From: Labilibaculum filiforme
GTDB taxonomy: Bacteria > Bacteroidota > Bacteroidia > Bacteroidales > Marinifilaceae
Direction of reading: 5' to 3'
Assembly: GCF_002843315.1 (NCBI RefSeq)
Contig: NZ_MVDD01000007.1
Location: forward strand, 124,001-188,000
DNA: 64,000 nucleotides
Shown here: positions 1 through 8,063 of the stretch, in pieces
Layout: each line of letters opens with the position of its first letter
Position numbering within the stretch: position 1 is the first letter of the stretch
Notes under the pieces: generated by a model
Told to the model about the DNA's origin: nothing
What the model saw: the letters and a program-made list of their open reading frames with translations, nothing else
The model's database searches: none
Made by a program: the position numbers and the translations under genes

Positions 1-9
1 AACTGAAAA

Positions 10-1413
10 ATGATGAAATATAATATATCATTCAAAAGAAATTTAATACTTACTGTCGCAATTGCAGTAATGGGCTTTTTTACCGCCTGCGACGATAGTA
101 TTGATGTTACAAGTGTAGATGAAAATCAGTACACTACAAGCTCCGATGCAATTGCTTACCTAGTGAACAATGCAGGAAAACGAGAAAGCTCATTGGTAGA
201 ATTTCGCAATCAAGGGCAGGCAGAAATGTATTTGTCCACTTCAAAAAATGCCGAAACCGATGTTGTAGCCAATTTAAAATTCGAAGAAAAATTACTTCAA
301 GTTTACAATGATGAAAACAACACAGATTATGCTTTATTTCCTAAGGATTTGGTAAGCTTCGGAAGTGATTTTCAACTAGTAAAAGGAAGCAATAAATCTG
401 AAAAAACATTGGTTAACTTCATTACCTCCGATGCTTTACAAGCTCAGAAAACTTATGTAATTCCTGTTCGTGTAGAAGTAAAATCGGGAAACATGAAATT
501 ATCTGAAAAAGAATCAACTTATCTAATTTTTGTAAAGGATTTTAGTACAGTTCCTACTGTTGATAAAGCTAGTGGAATAAAGATTATCAGCTGTATGGAA
601 GTGAACGATACCAATCCACTAAACAACTTGTGTTTCACTCTAAAAGAAAGCGGTAAACCTCTAATCGATATTGTAATTTTATTTTCTGCGAACATCAATT
701 ACAATAATGAAACGGGTAAGGTATACATATACAATAACCCAAATGTTCAGCACATTTTAGATAACCGAGAAAAGTATTTGAAGCCTTTGCAAGACAGAGG
801 AATGAAAATCGTACTGGGTATTTTGGGAAATCACGATCGTGCCGGAGTTTCCAATTTGGCTGATGAAACAGCAAAAGTGTTTGCTCAGGAATTAAAAGTA
901 GTTTGCGATTCATATCACTTAGATGGAATTTTTATTGATGATGAGTATTCAGCCTATCAAAACCCAGTGCCTGTAGGATTTGTATCTCCATCGTCAGCAG
1001 CAGCTTCTCGTCTTTGTTTCGAAGCAAAACTAGCGATGCCCGATCGTTTGGTTTGTTCGTATGCTTACGGATCTACTTCCTCTTTACCAGATATTGATGG
1101 TCAGCAATCGGGTACCTTTGTTGATTATGGTATTCATGATTATGGCGGGAGTTCAGATTTAAGTACTAACTACCCGGGAATGCCAAAAGCAGGAATGGCT
1201 CTATATTCACAGGAATTCAGTAGAGGTTATTGGACACTAGATTCGAATTTAGAAAACATGCGAAACGATGGTTATGGCGCTCACATGATTTTTGCTATGG
1301 ACCCTTTCCGAAGCAATTTTGATCGCCAGAAACAAGCAATGGAAAGTATTGCCGACAAGCTGTTCGATGACGAATTGGTTTACAACGAAAACCCATATAA
1401 AAAAGACTGGTAG
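10..1413 (+). CDS. GH18 endo-beta-N-acetylglucosaminidase-like lipoprotein
   Basis: A 467-residue protein with a lipoprotein signal (hydrophobic residues 12-26, then Cys27), so it is probably anchored in the outer membrane. Residues about 35-175 resemble the DUF1735-type beta-sandwich often placed before glycosidase domains in Bacteroidetes. The C-terminal half resembles glycoside hydrolase family 18 endoglycosidases such as EndoH. The motif DGIFIDDEY (residues 305-313) matches the DGxDxDxE active site, with Glu312 as the acid and Asp310 as its partner, but the first inner Asp is Phe308. Such enzymes cleave the chitobiose core of N-glycans; the actual substrate is not shown. It starts nine bases into the window, so it is probably the last gene of a cluster lying to the left. 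Start could be Met1 or Met2. Activity is inference. Confidence 0.8.
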   Translation: MMKYNISFKRNLILTVAIAVMGFFTACDDSIDVTSVDENQYTTSSDAIAYLVNNAGKRESSLVEFRNQGQAEMYLSTSKNAETDVVANLKFEEKLLQVYNDENNTDYALFPKDLVSFGSDFQLVKGSNKSEKTLVNFITSDALQAQKTYVIPVRVEVKSGNMKLSEKESTYLIFVKDFSTVPTVDKASGIKIISCMEVNDTNPLNNLCFTLKESGKPLIDIVILFSANINYNNETGKVYIYNNPNVQHILDNREKYLKPLQDRGMKIVLGILGNHDRAGVSNLADETAKVFAQELKVVCDSYHLDGIFIDDEYSAYQNPVPVGFVSPSSAAASRLCFEAKLAMPDRLVCSYAYGSTSSLPDIDGQQSGTFVDYGIHDYGGSSDLSTNYPGMPKAGMALYSQEFSRGYWTLDSNLENMRNDGYGAHMIFAMDPFRSNFDRQKQAMESIADKLFDDELVYNENPYKKDW

Positions 1414-1464
1414 ACAAAATAAAGGAGTATTTAAGCACTCTTTTTACAGAATAATATTGTTTAA

Positions 1465-1495
1465 GTTTCCCTCAGGTGATCGCGCCTGAGGAAAC
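1465..1495 (+). terminator. hairpin after the GH18 gene
   Basis: GTTTCC-CTCAGG pairs with CCTGAG-GAAAC across an eight-base loop, with one bulged C. No clear T run follows, so this is either a weak terminator or an RNA-stabilising hairpin between the GH18 gene and the next lipoprotein. Confidence 0.4.
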
Positions 1496-1595
1496 TATTA
1501 AAATTTAATGATGAAGATGTAAAATATGTCGAAAGACAATTCAATCAACTTGAATGGTTTTACAGTTTGAATTTGAAAATCTTAAATTAAAACAG

Positions 1596-2561
1596 ATGAA
1601 ATTACTTAATAAACTGTTGTTCTTGCTAATCATGGTTTTGCCTTTGGGCTTTACCTCTTGCGACGACAATGATGATGATAATGATATTCTACCAACAGAA
1701 GAAGTTCCTGAATTGGTTCTTGAAAAATCAACAGTAGATATTGAGGTTGCTAATATCAGTAATGTAAATATTACACAAGGAGGTGGAGAATACCATGCTT
1801 TTTCTTCCAATCCAGATGTTGTTTCAGTAATACTGGAAGATAATATTTTAAAATTAAGCGCCTTAAAAAGAGGACGTACTTCCATAGTAATCTCCGATAA
1901 AAATAGCCAATACAAAGAACTAAGTGTAGTGGCTTTTTACAACACATTAAGCATCGAAAATAGTGAAATTAATGTGGAAATACCTTTAGGGCATTCTAAA
2001 ACCATGAGAATTCCAATTACACAAGGCAATGGCGATTATAAGGTAAACACCGAAAGTGAAATTGTATCGGCAAGCATCGAAAATGATAGTGAGATTGTTA
2101 TTGTTGCCAACAAAGAGGGAAAAGCAACGATTACTTTGACAGATTCTTATGGTTTATCATTGAGTATTCCTGTAACAATTAGTACCACTACAATTCCTTA
2201 TAATACCGCCGAACTAGAAGAAATAATGGCCAATGAAGAAAGTCGTTATATCTATAACACGAAAGACATGCACGAGTATTATTTAAGTGAAGTTAGCACA
2301 AATGTGGATGGAACAACAATGATTGGCTTGGATAGTAGTTACGGTTATTACTACAAAGTTTATTTCTCTGGAGACAAATCGCCTGGGGTTAAAGCAAATG
2401 GAAGATTAGATATCTGGCTTTATTTTGCACAGATTAAATTAAACGAGTCTGTTAGCGTAGAAATCATCAAAAATGATGGCACTAAAGTTTGGGGGGTATA
2501 CTCCTACATAAGGGATGAGAAATTAAATTTTGGTCATTTCTGTCAAAGTATAAATCTTTGA
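1596..2561 (+). CDS. Ig-like (Big_2-type) lipoprotein of unknown function
   Basis: I chose the start at 1596 because translation from there begins directly with a lipoprotein signal (Lys-rich start, hydrophobic core, Cys22); the upstream in-frame Met at 1554 would add a polar tail before it. The 321-residue product has an acidic linker after the lipid Cys, then two tandem Ig-like repeats of roughly 80 residues. Each has an ITQG(G/N)G(E/D)Y stretch and ends in a GxxxIxxxD pattern typical of bacterial Ig-like group 2 folds. The C-terminal ~110 residues are rich in Tyr and match no family I recognise. It follows the GH18 gene by about 180 bases and could be a surface glycan-binding or adhesion lipoprotein; this is inference. 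Confidence 0.7.
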   Translation: MKLLNKLLFLLIMVLPLGFTSCDDNDDDNDILPTEEVPELVLEKSTVDIEVANISNVNITQGGGEYHAFSSNPDVVSVILEDNILKLSALKRGRTSIVISDKNSQYKELSVVAFYNTLSIENSEINVEIPLGHSKTMRIPITQGNGDYKVNTESEIVSASIENDSEIVIVANKEGKATITLTDSYGLSLSIPVTISTTTIPYNTAELEEIMANEESRYIYNTKDMHEYYLSEVSTNVDGTTMIGLDSSYGYYYKVYFSGDKSPGVKANGRLDIWLYFAQIKLNESVSVEIIKNDGTKVWGVYSYIRDEKLNFGHFCQSINL

Positions 2562-2586
2562 TTTAAGCACTAAATACAAATTAAAA

Positions 2587-2628
2587 CAAGGGCAATCAGC
2601 TTTTAAACCATTGCCCTTGCTATTCTCT
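2587..2628 (+). terminator. intrinsic terminator of the Ig-like lipoprotein gene
   Basis: A perfect 10-bp stem (CAAGGGCAAT/ATTGCCCTTG, 2587-2596 and 2610-2619) with a 13-base loop, followed by a pyrimidine-rich tail, starts 26 bases after the stop codon. Confidence 0.7.
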
Positions 2629-2768
2629 TTTAAAAGTATTGGCTCAGCCTAACTTTTATCCAAGCTCATTAAAATATATCCTCAATTAAGTTGTGATTTT
2701 GGAGGATAGTAAGAATTAAAATTTGAGTTTTAGCATTTCACTTATTTTAGTTCGGGTTAACAATGAAC

Positions 2769-2832
2769 GAGGACAGAGTCTGAACGAATATATTACAAAA
2801 TGGTAAGAGTTCATTCTCTGTTCTCTTTTTTT
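2769..2832 (+). ncRNA. candidate small RNA: long hairpin ending in a T7 run
   Basis: GAGGACAGAG (2769-2778) pairs with CTCTGTTCTC (2816-2825), one G-T wobble. After a symmetric two-base internal loop TGAAC (2781-2785) pairs with GTTCA (2809-2813). TTAC and GTAA close an inner stem. Seven Ts follow directly. It stands 140 bases beyond the previous terminator in a 300-base stretch with no gene, so it looks like the 3' end of an independent short transcript. No promoter was identified, so the 5' end is unknown. Confidence 0.4.
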
Positions 2833-2930
2833 ATCAATGAAAACTGCAAGCATGAATTATTGTTAGGTTATTAAATAACAGCACGATAATTAATACCGTT
2901 TATTTTAAAGCAATAAACAGTAGCATATAG

Positions 2931-2970
2931 AAAAGGCTCAATAAATCAAATTATTGAGCCTTTTCTATTT
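2931..2970 (-). terminator. bidirectional terminator downstream of the rhodanese gene
   Basis: A 14-bp perfect stem, AAAAGGCTCAATAA with its complement, around a six-base loop (2931-2964), with A/T runs on both sides. It lies 19 bases after the rhodanese stop and would also stop transcription arriving from the left. Confidence 0.8.
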
Positions 2971-2982
2971 TTTATTAAATGC

Positions 2983-3345
2983 CTATTCAGCCGTGCTAAG
3001 TTCGCTAGCTTTTCGTTTTAGTTCTTTATTCCAACTGTTTAATCCACCTTTTAAATGTGCTGTTCTGTAAAATCCAGCTTTACGCAGGTAATTTCTTACT
3101 TGTTTGCTTCGAAATCCTACATGACAGAAAATCACCATATCCTTATCTTTAGGCAGAAGAGGAAGCTTATCGGGAATTTGGTTTGCAGAAATGTGCATGG
3201 CACCTTTAATCCCCTCTTTCGCCAATTCATTATCATCTCGAACATCAATCAGCAAAATATCTTTTCGCTTCTCCATTTCGTTCATTAACTCAAGAGCAGT
3301 GTAACTTGTTTTGGGGCCGTTATCATTATTTTTAAAAAAGAACAT
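2983..3345 (-). CDS. single-domain rhodanese-like protein
   Basis: I set the start at 3345, giving 120 residues; the open frame continues 32 codons further up, but those residues do not look like a rhodanese N-terminus. One rhodanese fold covers about residues 14-112. It has the LLIDVRDDNEL entry motif and a six-residue active loop starting at Cys74 (CHVGFRS), so the catalytic cysteine is present. Such proteins move sulfane sulfur between thiols in the cytoplasm. There is no secretion signal if the internal start is right. It is followed by a strong terminator and is probably monocistronic. The specific sulfur acceptor cannot be told. Confidence 0.85.
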   Translation of the reverse strand: MFFFKNNDNGPKTSYTALELMNEMEKRKDILLIDVRDDNELAKEGIKGAMHISANQIPDKLPLLPKDKDMVIFCHVGFRSKQVRNYLRKAGFYRTAHLKGGLNSWNKELKRKASELSTAE

Positions 3346-3520
3346 ATGCTTATATTTTAAATTAACTAATTGTAGTATCCATAATCCCTTCTCATTAGCA
3401 ATATCGATAAAGGGTTTAACAAATATAGAAAAATATGCCACTCTCCATCATCCAATAACCAAAATATGATCGCGTAGAAACTTAAAGTTTGTTAAAACAA
3501 GCTACTGCTCCATAAAAATA

Positions 3521-3552
3521 AAAAACCTACCAGTGTACTTCACCAATAGGTT
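3521..3552 (-). terminator. terminator of the cupin gene
   Basis: On the minus strand AACCTA pairs with TAGGTT around an inner GTG/CAC stem (3534-3552), followed by a T-rich run. It begins 24 bases after the cupin stop codon. Confidence 0.65.
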
Positions 3553-3575
3553 CCTTTATCCCATATAATTATATT

Positions 3576-3899
3576 TTATTTGGATGCCTTTTGCATTTTA
3601 ATCACCAAAATTCGCAATAGCTCATCACTTTCATTCCTCCAGCCATGTCCACAGTTCGCAGGACTCTCGATTAAGGTATCTGCTTCCACATCCCTGCTCT
3701 CCTCGCCTATTTCCACAATTCCTTTCCCCTCCAAAACAAAAAAACAAACATCAAGAGGAGCAGCATGCTTAGTAATAATATCACCAGGTTTTAAACTTAG
3801 GTGTACCATCATCATGTGTTCACTTTGGTAAAACTTTCTGGCCTCAACACCATGACCATTTACAAATGCTTCGGTTTCAAATATTCTCCTTACTTCCAT
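3576..3899 (-). CDS. small cupin-domain protein
   Basis: A 107-residue single cupin barrel. The central section carries a metal-site-like pattern (His in KHAAPLDVCFFVLEGKG, later a GHGWRN segment near residue 87), and acidic and glycine turns match the two cupin motifs. No signal peptide is seen, so it is cytoplasmic. Small cupins of this kind bind a metal and a small ligand, but the reaction cannot be assigned. It is a single gene with its own terminator, upstream of the rhodanese on the same strand. Confidence 0.8.
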   Translation of the reverse strand: MEVRRIFETEAFVNGHGVEARKFYQSEHMMMVHLSLKPGDIITKHAAPLDVCFFVLEGKGIVEIGEESRDVEADTLIESPANCGHGWRNESDELLRILVIKMQKASK

Positions 3900-4380
3900 A
3901 ACTTACTGTATTTGCCTAATTAATAACTAACTGTGGTAAAGATCCACTTCCTTCCATAAAGAAACAGTACCATATGTTACACTAAGCAACTAAAAACACC
4001 AAATTGTCATGGAAGTTGACCTTCAGCTTGAAAGCTTAGTTCAATTAAAAAACACCAGCCAGCCAATGCAATTTTTCTTGCTCAAAAAATAAATACGTAA
4101 ATTTAATCGGCTTGCTTACTTGGCGCATTGATAAGGAATAATATTTAATCGCCCACGAAAACTTAGCAAGACCGCTATTCACAAGCAGTCAACCGCGATG
4201 AATACCATATTTTCCTTTTTTAATACAATAATTCAAATGAAAATTTTTTCTTTCTTGTACCGCAATACCAAGTAATTAGGAATTGAAATTATGGTACAAG
4301 GATTTTAACCATTCTTTCGGCTTATGATCCTAAAAACAACAATAAAAATTGTAGTAATATTAAATTTAAAAAAATAAATC
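3900..4380. other. intergenic, 480 bp between divergent genes, with a spaced inverted repeat
   Basis: No coding sequence was found on either strand. The only structure is CTTGTACC (4254-4261) repeated inverted as GGTACAAG (4293-4300), about 80 bases before the nitroreductase start. The 31-base spacing suits a looped operator or an RNA stem. Nothing else stands out. Confidence 0.35.
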
Positions 4381-5130
4381 ATGAAAAAAATAATTTTAAT
4401 TTTGGCAGTTGTCGCAGGAGTTCTAGGAGCCTGTGCACCAAAAGAAAAAGGAGAAACATCCAAAGTTTCTGTTGGTAATCAAATCATCGAAGATTTAAAC
4501 AGTCGCTATACATCAAAAGCTTACGATAATACAAAACGCGTTTCACCTGAAGATTTGGCAACCATAGAAGAAGTATTGCGCTTATCGCCTTCCTCTATCA
4601 ACTCACAGCCGTGGAAATTTATCGTTATTAAAAGCGATGAAGCAAAACAACGTTTAGCAGGCACTTTTGAAAAGTATAAATTCAATCAACCACACGCTAC
4701 AAACGCTTCAGAAATTATTCTTTTTGCCAATAAAGTGCATTATAGCAAAGAGGATTACAAAAAACGATTAGATGCTGATATGGCTGCCGGACGCTTGAAT
4801 CAAAAAGGATATGATAAACAACTTGAAGGAGCATTCGTATTTGCTGAAATGGTGGCTGATGAAAATGGAAACAATGGACATTGGACAAAAGCACAATCTT
4901 ACATTGCTTTGGGTAATGTGCTGCACACATTAGCACGCCTGAATATCGATTCTACTCCAATGGAAGGTGTTGACAATGAAGAAATTCAAAAAGAATTTGC
5001 CAAAGAGTTAGGCGATGATTATGAATGTACTTTTGCTTTAGCAATTGGTTATCACGAAGATGGAAAAGATTATAACTCTAAATTGCCTAAATCACGTATG
5101 GCAAAAGAAGATGTGATTATTGAACTTTAA
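4381..5130 (+). CDS. nitroreductase-family lipoprotein
   Basis: A 249-residue protein combining a lipoprotein signal (hydrophobic residues 3-16, lipobox ending LGAC with Cys18) with a full nitroreductase fold. The FMN-binding N-terminal motif is LSPSSINSQPWKF, and the C-terminal half carries the usual ALGNVLHTLARL helix and AIGYHEDGKDY strand. Family members are FMN enzymes that reduce nitro compounds or quinones with NAD(P)H, normally in the cytoplasm. Here the signal predicts a periplasm-facing or surface location, where NAD(P)H is absent, so the electron donor is probably different. The next gene is a membrane flavocytochrome that could supply electrons; that link is inference from neighbourhood. 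Confidence 0.85.
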   Translation: MKKIILILAVVAGVLGACAPKEKGETSKVSVGNQIIEDLNSRYTSKAYDNTKRVSPEDLATIEEVLRLSPSSINSQPWKFIVIKSDEAKQRLAGTFEKYKFNQPHATNASEIILFANKVHYSKEDYKKRLDADMAAGRLNQKGYDKQLEGAFVFAEMVADENGNNGHWTKAQSYIALGNVLHTLARLNIDSTPMEGVDNEEIQKEFAKELGDDYECTFALAIGYHEDGKDYNSKLPKSRMAKEDVIIEL

Positions 5131-5157
5131 TTGAATTAAAAACATTTTTAAATTGTA

Positions 5158-5195
5158 TGTAGAGGCAGTTCCTGAATTGTCTCTACATTTTTTTT
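5158..5195 (+). terminator. terminator between nitroreductase and ferric-reductase-like genes
   Basis: TGTAGAG (5158-5164) pairs with CTCTACA (5181-5187), with further pairs inside, and eight Ts follow. It starts 28 bases after the nitroreductase stop and implies the downstream reductase has its own promoter or depends on readthrough. Confidence 0.75.
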
Positions 5196-5230
5196 CTTAA
5201 AATTTTGTCGTCTAAAGTAAATTCCCAAAA

Positions 5231-5284
5231 ATGAAAATAATCTTAATGGCAAGAAGTTCTAATCGAATTGGAAAGCTTGTATGA
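5231..5284 (+). CDS. 17-codon leader ORF overlapping the reductase start
   Basis: An ATG at 5231 opens a 17-codon frame (begins MKIILMARSSN) whose TGA overlaps the ATG of the reductase gene in the sequence ATGA at 5281-5284. This is the classic layout for coupled translation. The residues resemble the first strand of a Rossmann/flavodoxin-like fold, so it could be a gene remnant instead. Whether it is translated is unknown. Confidence 0.3.
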   Translation: MKIILMARSSNRIGKLV

Positions 5285-6621
5285 ATAAAATAAAACTAGC
5301 ACTCGCTGTGTCAATTACTGTTATCACAATAATTTGGTTGTTGACAAATACATTATTGTATATTCCGTTTGATTCCAACTTGTTTACTAAGAGTTTGGAT
5401 CAATATACCGGAATTATAGCTTTTTCTGCTATGACTTTTTCAATGCTATTGGCAACTCGTCCCCTATGGATTGAAAAACGCCTGGGCGGACTTGATAAAA
5501 CTTACCGTCTGCATAAATGGCTCGGTATTCTTGCATTCTCGTTTTCTATTATGCACTGGTTAGTGTCAAAATTGCCACAATGGTGGTCGCATTTAGATCG
5601 ATTAATAATTTTGGATGCTATCTCTGGAGCCACCGAGGATTTAACCGTTGAACCTGGCGTATTTGAAAAGTTTTTGGAATCTCTTGAATCTACAGCTCTT
5701 CATGTAGGTGAGTACGCTTTTTATTTAACCGTTTTGTTTCTAATTATGGCCTTGCTAAAGAAGATACCCTATCGTTTTTTTGCAAAAACTCACATTGCAA
5801 TGGCAGTAATTTATTTGGCCTTGGTTTTTCATTCTTTTGCACTAATGTATATCGATTATTGGACGGAACCCATTGGTATAAGTATGGCAATTATGATGAT
5901 AGCAGGAACAGTTTCTTCGTTTATTGTTCTTTTGGGACAAGTGGGCAAGAAACGAAAATCTGAAGGTTCTATTCAGTCTATCAACACATATCCCGACATG
6001 AATATGTTAGAATTAATAGTAAAAAGCGATAAATGGAAAGGACACAATGAAGGGCAATTTGCATTTCTGAAATTTGAAAAGAAAGAGCCACACCATCCTT
6101 TTACAATCAGTTCGGCTTGGGATAAAAAGACCAAAAATATCAGCTTTACCATTAAGGCTCTTGGAGGTTATACTAATAATTTGGCTAATAAATTAAAAAT
6201 CGGCGACTCGATAATACTCGAAGGTGCTTATGGCAATTTTACTTTTAACGACAAAAAAGAAAGTCAAATATGGATAGCTGGAGGTGTTGGTATCACTCCG
6301 TTTTTAGCACGAATGGAACGTTTAGCACAAGTGAATAATAAGCAACAAATTGATTTTTTCTACTCAGCAATGAAATTAGATTCTAATTTCAAGAAAAAGT
6401 TAGAGCAAGTCTCAGCAGAAGCCAACATCAATTTACACTTATTTGAAACCTCTAAATCAGCTCTAATTTCAGGAGAACACATCCGAAATTCTGTTTTGAA
6501 TTGGAAATCTGCAAGTGTTTGGTTTTGCGGTCCCTCAAAAATGGGGAAATCAATAAAGAAAGACTTTAAAAGAAATGGACTTCATTCAAAGTTTCATCAG
6601 GAATTATTTGAGATGCGCTAA
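5281..6621 (+). CDS. ferric reductase-like transmembrane flavocytochrome
   Basis: A 446-residue integral membrane protein. Residues about 5-220 form around six hydrophobic helices with paired histidines (KWLGILAFSFSIMHW, KTHIAMAVIYLALVFHSFALMY), as in the haem-binding core of the ferric reductase/NADPH-oxidase family. The C-terminal half is a ferredoxin-reductase-type flavin and nucleotide module: HPFTISSAW binds FAD, GGVGITPFLARM binds the nicotinamide nucleotide, and WFCGPSKMGKS is the terminal nucleotide motif. It moves electrons from cytoplasmic NAD(P)H across the inner membrane to an outside acceptor. The acceptor could be ferric iron, oxygen or the neighbouring lipoprotein nitroreductase; the sequence does not decide. 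Confidence 0.85.
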   Translation: MNKIKLALAVSITVITIIWLLTNTLLYIPFDSNLFTKSLDQYTGIIAFSAMTFSMLLATRPLWIEKRLGGLDKTYRLHKWLGILAFSFSIMHWLVSKLPQWWSHLDRLIILDAISGATEDLTVEPGVFEKFLESLESTALHVGEYAFYLTVLFLIMALLKKIPYRFFAKTHIAMAVIYLALVFHSFALMYIDYWTEPIGISMAIMMIAGTVSSFIVLLGQVGKKRKSEGSIQSINTYPDMNMLELIVKSDKWKGHNEGQFAFLKFEKKEPHHPFTISSAWDKKTKNISFTIKALGGYTNNLANKLKIGDSIILEGAYGNFTFNDKKESQIWIAGGVGITPFLARMERLAQVNNKQQIDFFYSAMKLDSNFKKKLEQVSAEANINLHLFETSKSALISGEHIRNSVLNWKSASVWFCGPSKMGKSIKKDFKRNGLHSKFHQELFEMR

Positions 6622-7023
6622 TTTATTTGAGAAGATGGCGAATGAAACTTTGTTGAATCATTAACAAAGGGAAATTAGCTAAAGTCTAACACACATTTTT
6701 CTGCTATTAATTCAGAGTAAGAAATGGACAAAATTTAGAACATCGTGACATAATCGAAACTATTTTAGCAAAAAGTTAACGATAAAACGACAAAGGAAAA
6801 TTTAGTTTTAAATAAGAATAAGGTATTTAACAAATAAAGCGGATAGTGGGATAGTGGGTTATTGAGCTGGAACACCGCCGTAGCTTTTTAAGAATAAAAC
6901 AAAAACGGCAACGCCTAAAAATAACAAAGCCCCAACTCGTAGAATTGGGGCTTTATAAATTTACTTAGAGATCTCTTCTCAGTTCAACCCTTTCTAATTA
7001 TTTTATAACGCTTCCAGTTTTAT
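6622..7023. other. intergenic stretch with a strong bidirectional terminator
   Basis: About 400 bases without a gene between convergent units. AAAGCCCCAA (6926-6935) pairs perfectly with TTGGGGCTTT (6945-6954), a terminator readable in both directions. A weaker hairpin, CTTTGTT/AACAAAG, sits at 6648-6669 just after the reductase stop. The rest holds no frame or promoter I can support. Confidence 0.5.
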
Positions 7024-7052
7024 TAAAAAAAAACATATAAAGGCGATATGTT
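7024..7052 (-). terminator. terminator of the TAC-like operon
   Basis: On the minus strand AACATAT pairs with ATATGTT (7032-7038 with 7046-7052), followed by nine Ts. It begins about 25 bases after the stop of the SecB-like gene. Confidence 0.6.
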
Positions 7053-7076
7053 CCGGAAAGTTAAATCTCTCTAAGT

Positions 7077-7514
7077 TTAAAACTTAAATATACTGTCCTG
7101 TTGAATAATTTCAGATACATTAATAGTAGGCAATACGAATTGATTGAAAGGAGTATTTTCAGTTTTAGCATGTAATACACCTCGTGTGGTTCCAATGGTC
7201 AAAACAGTCATGTGTTGCATAAATCCATGAGGTGCAGTTAGAGAATTGTTCTCAGTATCTAGCATTTTCTCCCATGCATCTTCTCTTACATTAAAATGAC
7301 AACCCGCTTCAATTATCAGAAATGCTTTTTCATTGCATTGAAATGTAAATAATGCAAAAACAGCAATCATTTTATTATCAGCATCGCAACCAAACCTTAT
7401 ATTAGTACCTAAACTAATATTTCCGTCGTTGGTATATGCGTCCTCAATTATTGCAAATTGTTCAGTGCTTACTTTCGCCAAAGCAAAACCAATTTCATTA
7501 GGTGTATTATCCAT
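7077..7514 (-). CDS. SecB-like protein, third gene of a TAC-like module
   Basis: A 145-residue cytoplasmic protein with no signal peptide. Its middle and end follow the layout of the export chaperone SecB: a strand motif AFLIIEAGCHFNV (compare AFLCEVQQGGIFSI in E. coli SecB), then a helix ending in a TTRGVLHAKTENTPFNQF segment, then FVLPTINVSEII (compare LNLAPVNFDALF). It is the last gene of three and overlaps the HTH gene by eight bases, so it is translated with it. In TAC systems a dedicated SecB-like chaperone protects the antitoxin. A general SecB role is less likely because of the linkage. The SecB similarity was judged by eye and is moderate. Confidence 0.6.
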   Translation of the reverse strand: MDNTPNEIGFALAKVSTEQFAIIEDAYTNDGNISLGTNIRFGCDADNKMIAVFALFTFQCNEKAFLIIEAGCHFNVREDAWEKMLDTENNSLTAPHGFMQHMTVLTIGTTRGVLHAKTENTPFNQFVLPTINVSEIIQQDSIFKF

Positions 7515-7977
7515 GAGTTCCGTCAGATATATAATTTGTATAATTTGGAGTTTTACCTACCAATTGGAAATCTAATTGTTTTATGGCAATAGGTTGCGCA
7601 TTGTTTCGCTCCACCTTCTTATAAATAACAACTGGTGAAGGGTATTCTTGGAATACGTAAAAAGAGGGAACCTCCATTAATGAAACTCCTAGTACTCTTT
7701 CAATTTTACAAATAGTTTCGATGGTTAGGTTTTCTTTCCCTTTAACCACTTTATTAATGTATTGAGGCGTAACTCTCATTTCCTCAGCTAATCTTTTCTG
7801 ACTCATTCCATTAACAGGCTTTTGCTTACGTATTTCTGATAAAATACGAATAGCAATGCTCGCAGATTTATCTAACCACGCTTTATTTTCGCGACGATAT
7901 TTCGCCTTCTCCAACCAGCCAGATTTTTCTTTATTAACTAGTTTTTTGAAGTTTTGTAAATTTTCTTTTGGTTCCAT
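7507..7977 (-). CDS. XRE-family HTH protein with C-terminal extension, candidate antitoxin
   Basis: I set the start at 7977 (Met followed by EPKENLQNF), giving 156 residues; an earlier in-frame Met at 8010 adds eleven poor-looking residues. A helix-turn-helix of the HigA type covers about residues 58-98 (MSQKRLAEEMRVTPQYINKVVKGKENL). After it comes a ~55-residue tail rich in Val, Pro and Tyr that is not part of the HTH fold. In known TAC antitoxins such a tail (chaperone addiction region) is where the SecB-like partner binds. The gene lies 53 bases after the candidate toxin and overlaps the SecB-like gene. It probably represses its own operon. Confidence 0.75.
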   Translation of the reverse strand: MEPKENLQNFKKLVNKEKSGWLEKAKYRRENKAWLDKSASIAIRILSEIRKQKPVNGMSQKRLAEEMRVTPQYINKVVKGKENLTIETICKIERVLGVSLMEVPSFYVFQEYPSPVVIYKKVERNNAQPIAIKQLDFQLVGKTPNYTNYISDGTHG

Positions 7978-8063
7978 GCTGTAAGGTTTGATTGGTCTAA
8001 TCACTAGCATTAATCAAGATTAATATGAATGCTTAAAATAAGATATTTTTCTTATATCATTAA

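Noticed and set aside
2983-3441. Longer rhodanese start at 3441
   Set aside because: The extra 32 residues do not match the family and the internal Met gives a typical protein.
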